Shown in pieces: positions 63,412 through 64,000 of a DNA stretch of 64,000 bases. The DNA lies in contig CAWAQA010000005.1 in the NCBI GenBank assembly GCA_963784065.1, positions 372,001-436,000 of the forward strand, written 5' to 3'. The position numbers were made by a program, and so were the translations under genes. Below the pieces are notes generated by a model, which searched no databases, had not been told where the DNA came from, and saw only the letters and a program-made list of their open reading frames with translations. Position 1 is the first letter of the stretch. Every line of letters starts with the position of its first letter. The stretch is from CAWAQA01 sp963784065 (lineage in GTDB: Bacteria > Acidobacteriota > Vicinamibacteria > Vicinamibacterales > UBA2999).

Positions 63412-64000
63412 TGCCTCGCGCCTCACACGCGCTCGCGGCTTACATCGTCATCACGCTTGTCGCCACATGGCCGCTCGTCCTCGGGCTCGGACGCGATGTC
63501 GCGTGGGATCTCGGCGACTCGGTCCTCAACATGTGGATCCTCGCGTGGGACGGGGACCAGCTGCTCGCGATCCTCCGCGGCGATCTCTCGCGCCTCCGTA
63601 CCTTCTTCGACGGAAACATCTTCCACCCGGCGCCGCTGACGCTGGCGTATTCGGAGCACCTCTTCGCCCAGGCGGTGCAGATCCTGCCCGTTCACGCCAT
63701 CGCCAGAAATCCCATCCTCGAGTACAACCTGCTGTTCCTTTCGACGTTCGTGCTCTCGGGCCTGGGGACGTACCTGCTCGTCCGCGAGCTGACCGGCAAC
63801 CCGCTCGCGGCATTCGTCGCCGGGCTGCTCTTCGCGTTTGCCCCGTACCGGCTCGCGCAGTCCTCGCACATGCAGGTCCTGTCGTCGCAGTGGATGCCGT
63901 TCGTGCTGTACGGCATCCGGCGCTACTTTGCCGGTGAAGGCGGACGCGAGGGTGTGCTCCACCGAAGATCCAACGTGACGGCACTGGCGTGGGCGGCGGT
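63411..64000 (+). CDS. Polytopic membrane protein, possibly glycosyltransferase-like (cut by window edge)
   Basis: The ATG at 63411 overlaps the transporter stop, implying coupling. The first 196 residues show a signal-anchor helix (ALAAYIVITLVATWPLVLGL) and an acidic first periplasmic loop (GRDVAWDLGDSVLNMWILAW). Further helices follow (LLFLSTFVLSGLGTYLLVRE, FVAGLLFAFAPYRLAQS). An Asp in the first loop after helix one and the following H-x-A-x-x-L-x-x-x-x patterns recall lipid-linked-sugar glycosyltransferases (GT-C fold), but the deciding part lies beyond the edge. The last residues before the edge may be out of frame after a possible shift near 63935. Confidence 0.65.
   Translation, partial: MPRASHALAAYIVITLVATWPLVLGLGRDVAWDLGDSVLNMWILAWDGDQLLAILRGDLSRLRTFFDGNIFHPAPLTLAYSEHLFAQAVQILPVHAIARNPILEYNLLFLSTFVLSGLGTYLLVRELTGNPLAAFVAGLLFAFAPYRLAQSSHMQVLSSQWMPFVLYGIRRYFAGEGGREGVLHRRSNVTALAWAA

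Overview
The window is GC-rich, densely coded bacterial chromosome. It probably comes from an acidobacterium (Acidobacteriota), most likely a Vicinamibacteria-type soil or sediment lineage. The evidence is the combination of two secreted VWFA-type proteins with an N-terminal beta domain (the acidobacterial VWFA family), Oar-like TonB-dependent receptors with a carboxypeptidase-regulatory-like N-terminus, a TonB protein with a helix-turn-helix-like N-terminus, an M49 peptidase, and many secreted M28, S9 and M23 peptidases. No rRNA, tRNA, CRISPR array or complete insertion sequence was seen.

Layout. 1-3835: a PDZ membrane protein cut by the edge, a TonB-dependent receptor and a secreted protein, all on the minus strand. 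4121-7735: a plus-strand central-carbon block of glgC, eno and gpmA. 7968-9280: a metallophosphoesterase lipoprotein and a small protein. 9578-12990: methylmalonyl-CoA mutase large subunit and two peptide-type ABC ATPases. 12869-17871 (minus): a MacB/LolD-type ATPase, acetyl-CoA synthetase, a membrane protein and inositol-3-phosphate synthase. 17901-23080 (plus): a methyltransferase, TonB, an FxLYD-like membrane protein, a VWFA protein, a ZIP transporter and a BON-domain protein. 23116-28283: a lipoprotein/acetyltransferase pair, DNA polymerase I and a TPR-like protein. 28301-33433: poly(A) polymerase, then serC-serA-DUF1015 on the minus strand. 33470-38823: a large TonB-dependent receptor, an M23 peptidase and a pseudokinase. 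38976-43670: an M28 peptidase, RmuC and glutaminyl-tRNA synthetase. 43704-52092 (minus): malQ, an aminotransferase, a HEAT-cyclophilin protein, an M49 peptidase and a beta-CASP nuclease. 52212-56171 (plus): a DPP-IV peptidase, a MetF-like protein and a DUF2231-Rieske protein. 56269-64000: a four-helix-bundle protein, an SDR, CHRD and OmpA proteins, a second VWFA protein, an aminotransferase, an AI-2E family transporter and a membrane protein cut by the right edge.

Two features run through the whole window. First, about half of the protein genes are interrupted by single-base frameshifts, often in G, C, A or T runs and including housekeeping genes (polA, serC, acs, glgC). They look like consensus indel errors rather than gene decay, so I annotate corrected gene spans. 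Second, many gaps between genes hold long imperfect hairpins, each built from one short word repeated in degenerate form (for example CACAGAG, GTGGAAGAA, GCCGGCAGC, CAACTCCCAA, GGCCTCAGG, GGGCTTC). One pair of such arms encloses the four-helix-bundle gene at 56172-56745, and a gene-less pair of the same word follows rmuC. In several places an arm also supplies the last codons of the neighbouring gene. These word-built hairpins are the most unusual thing in the window.
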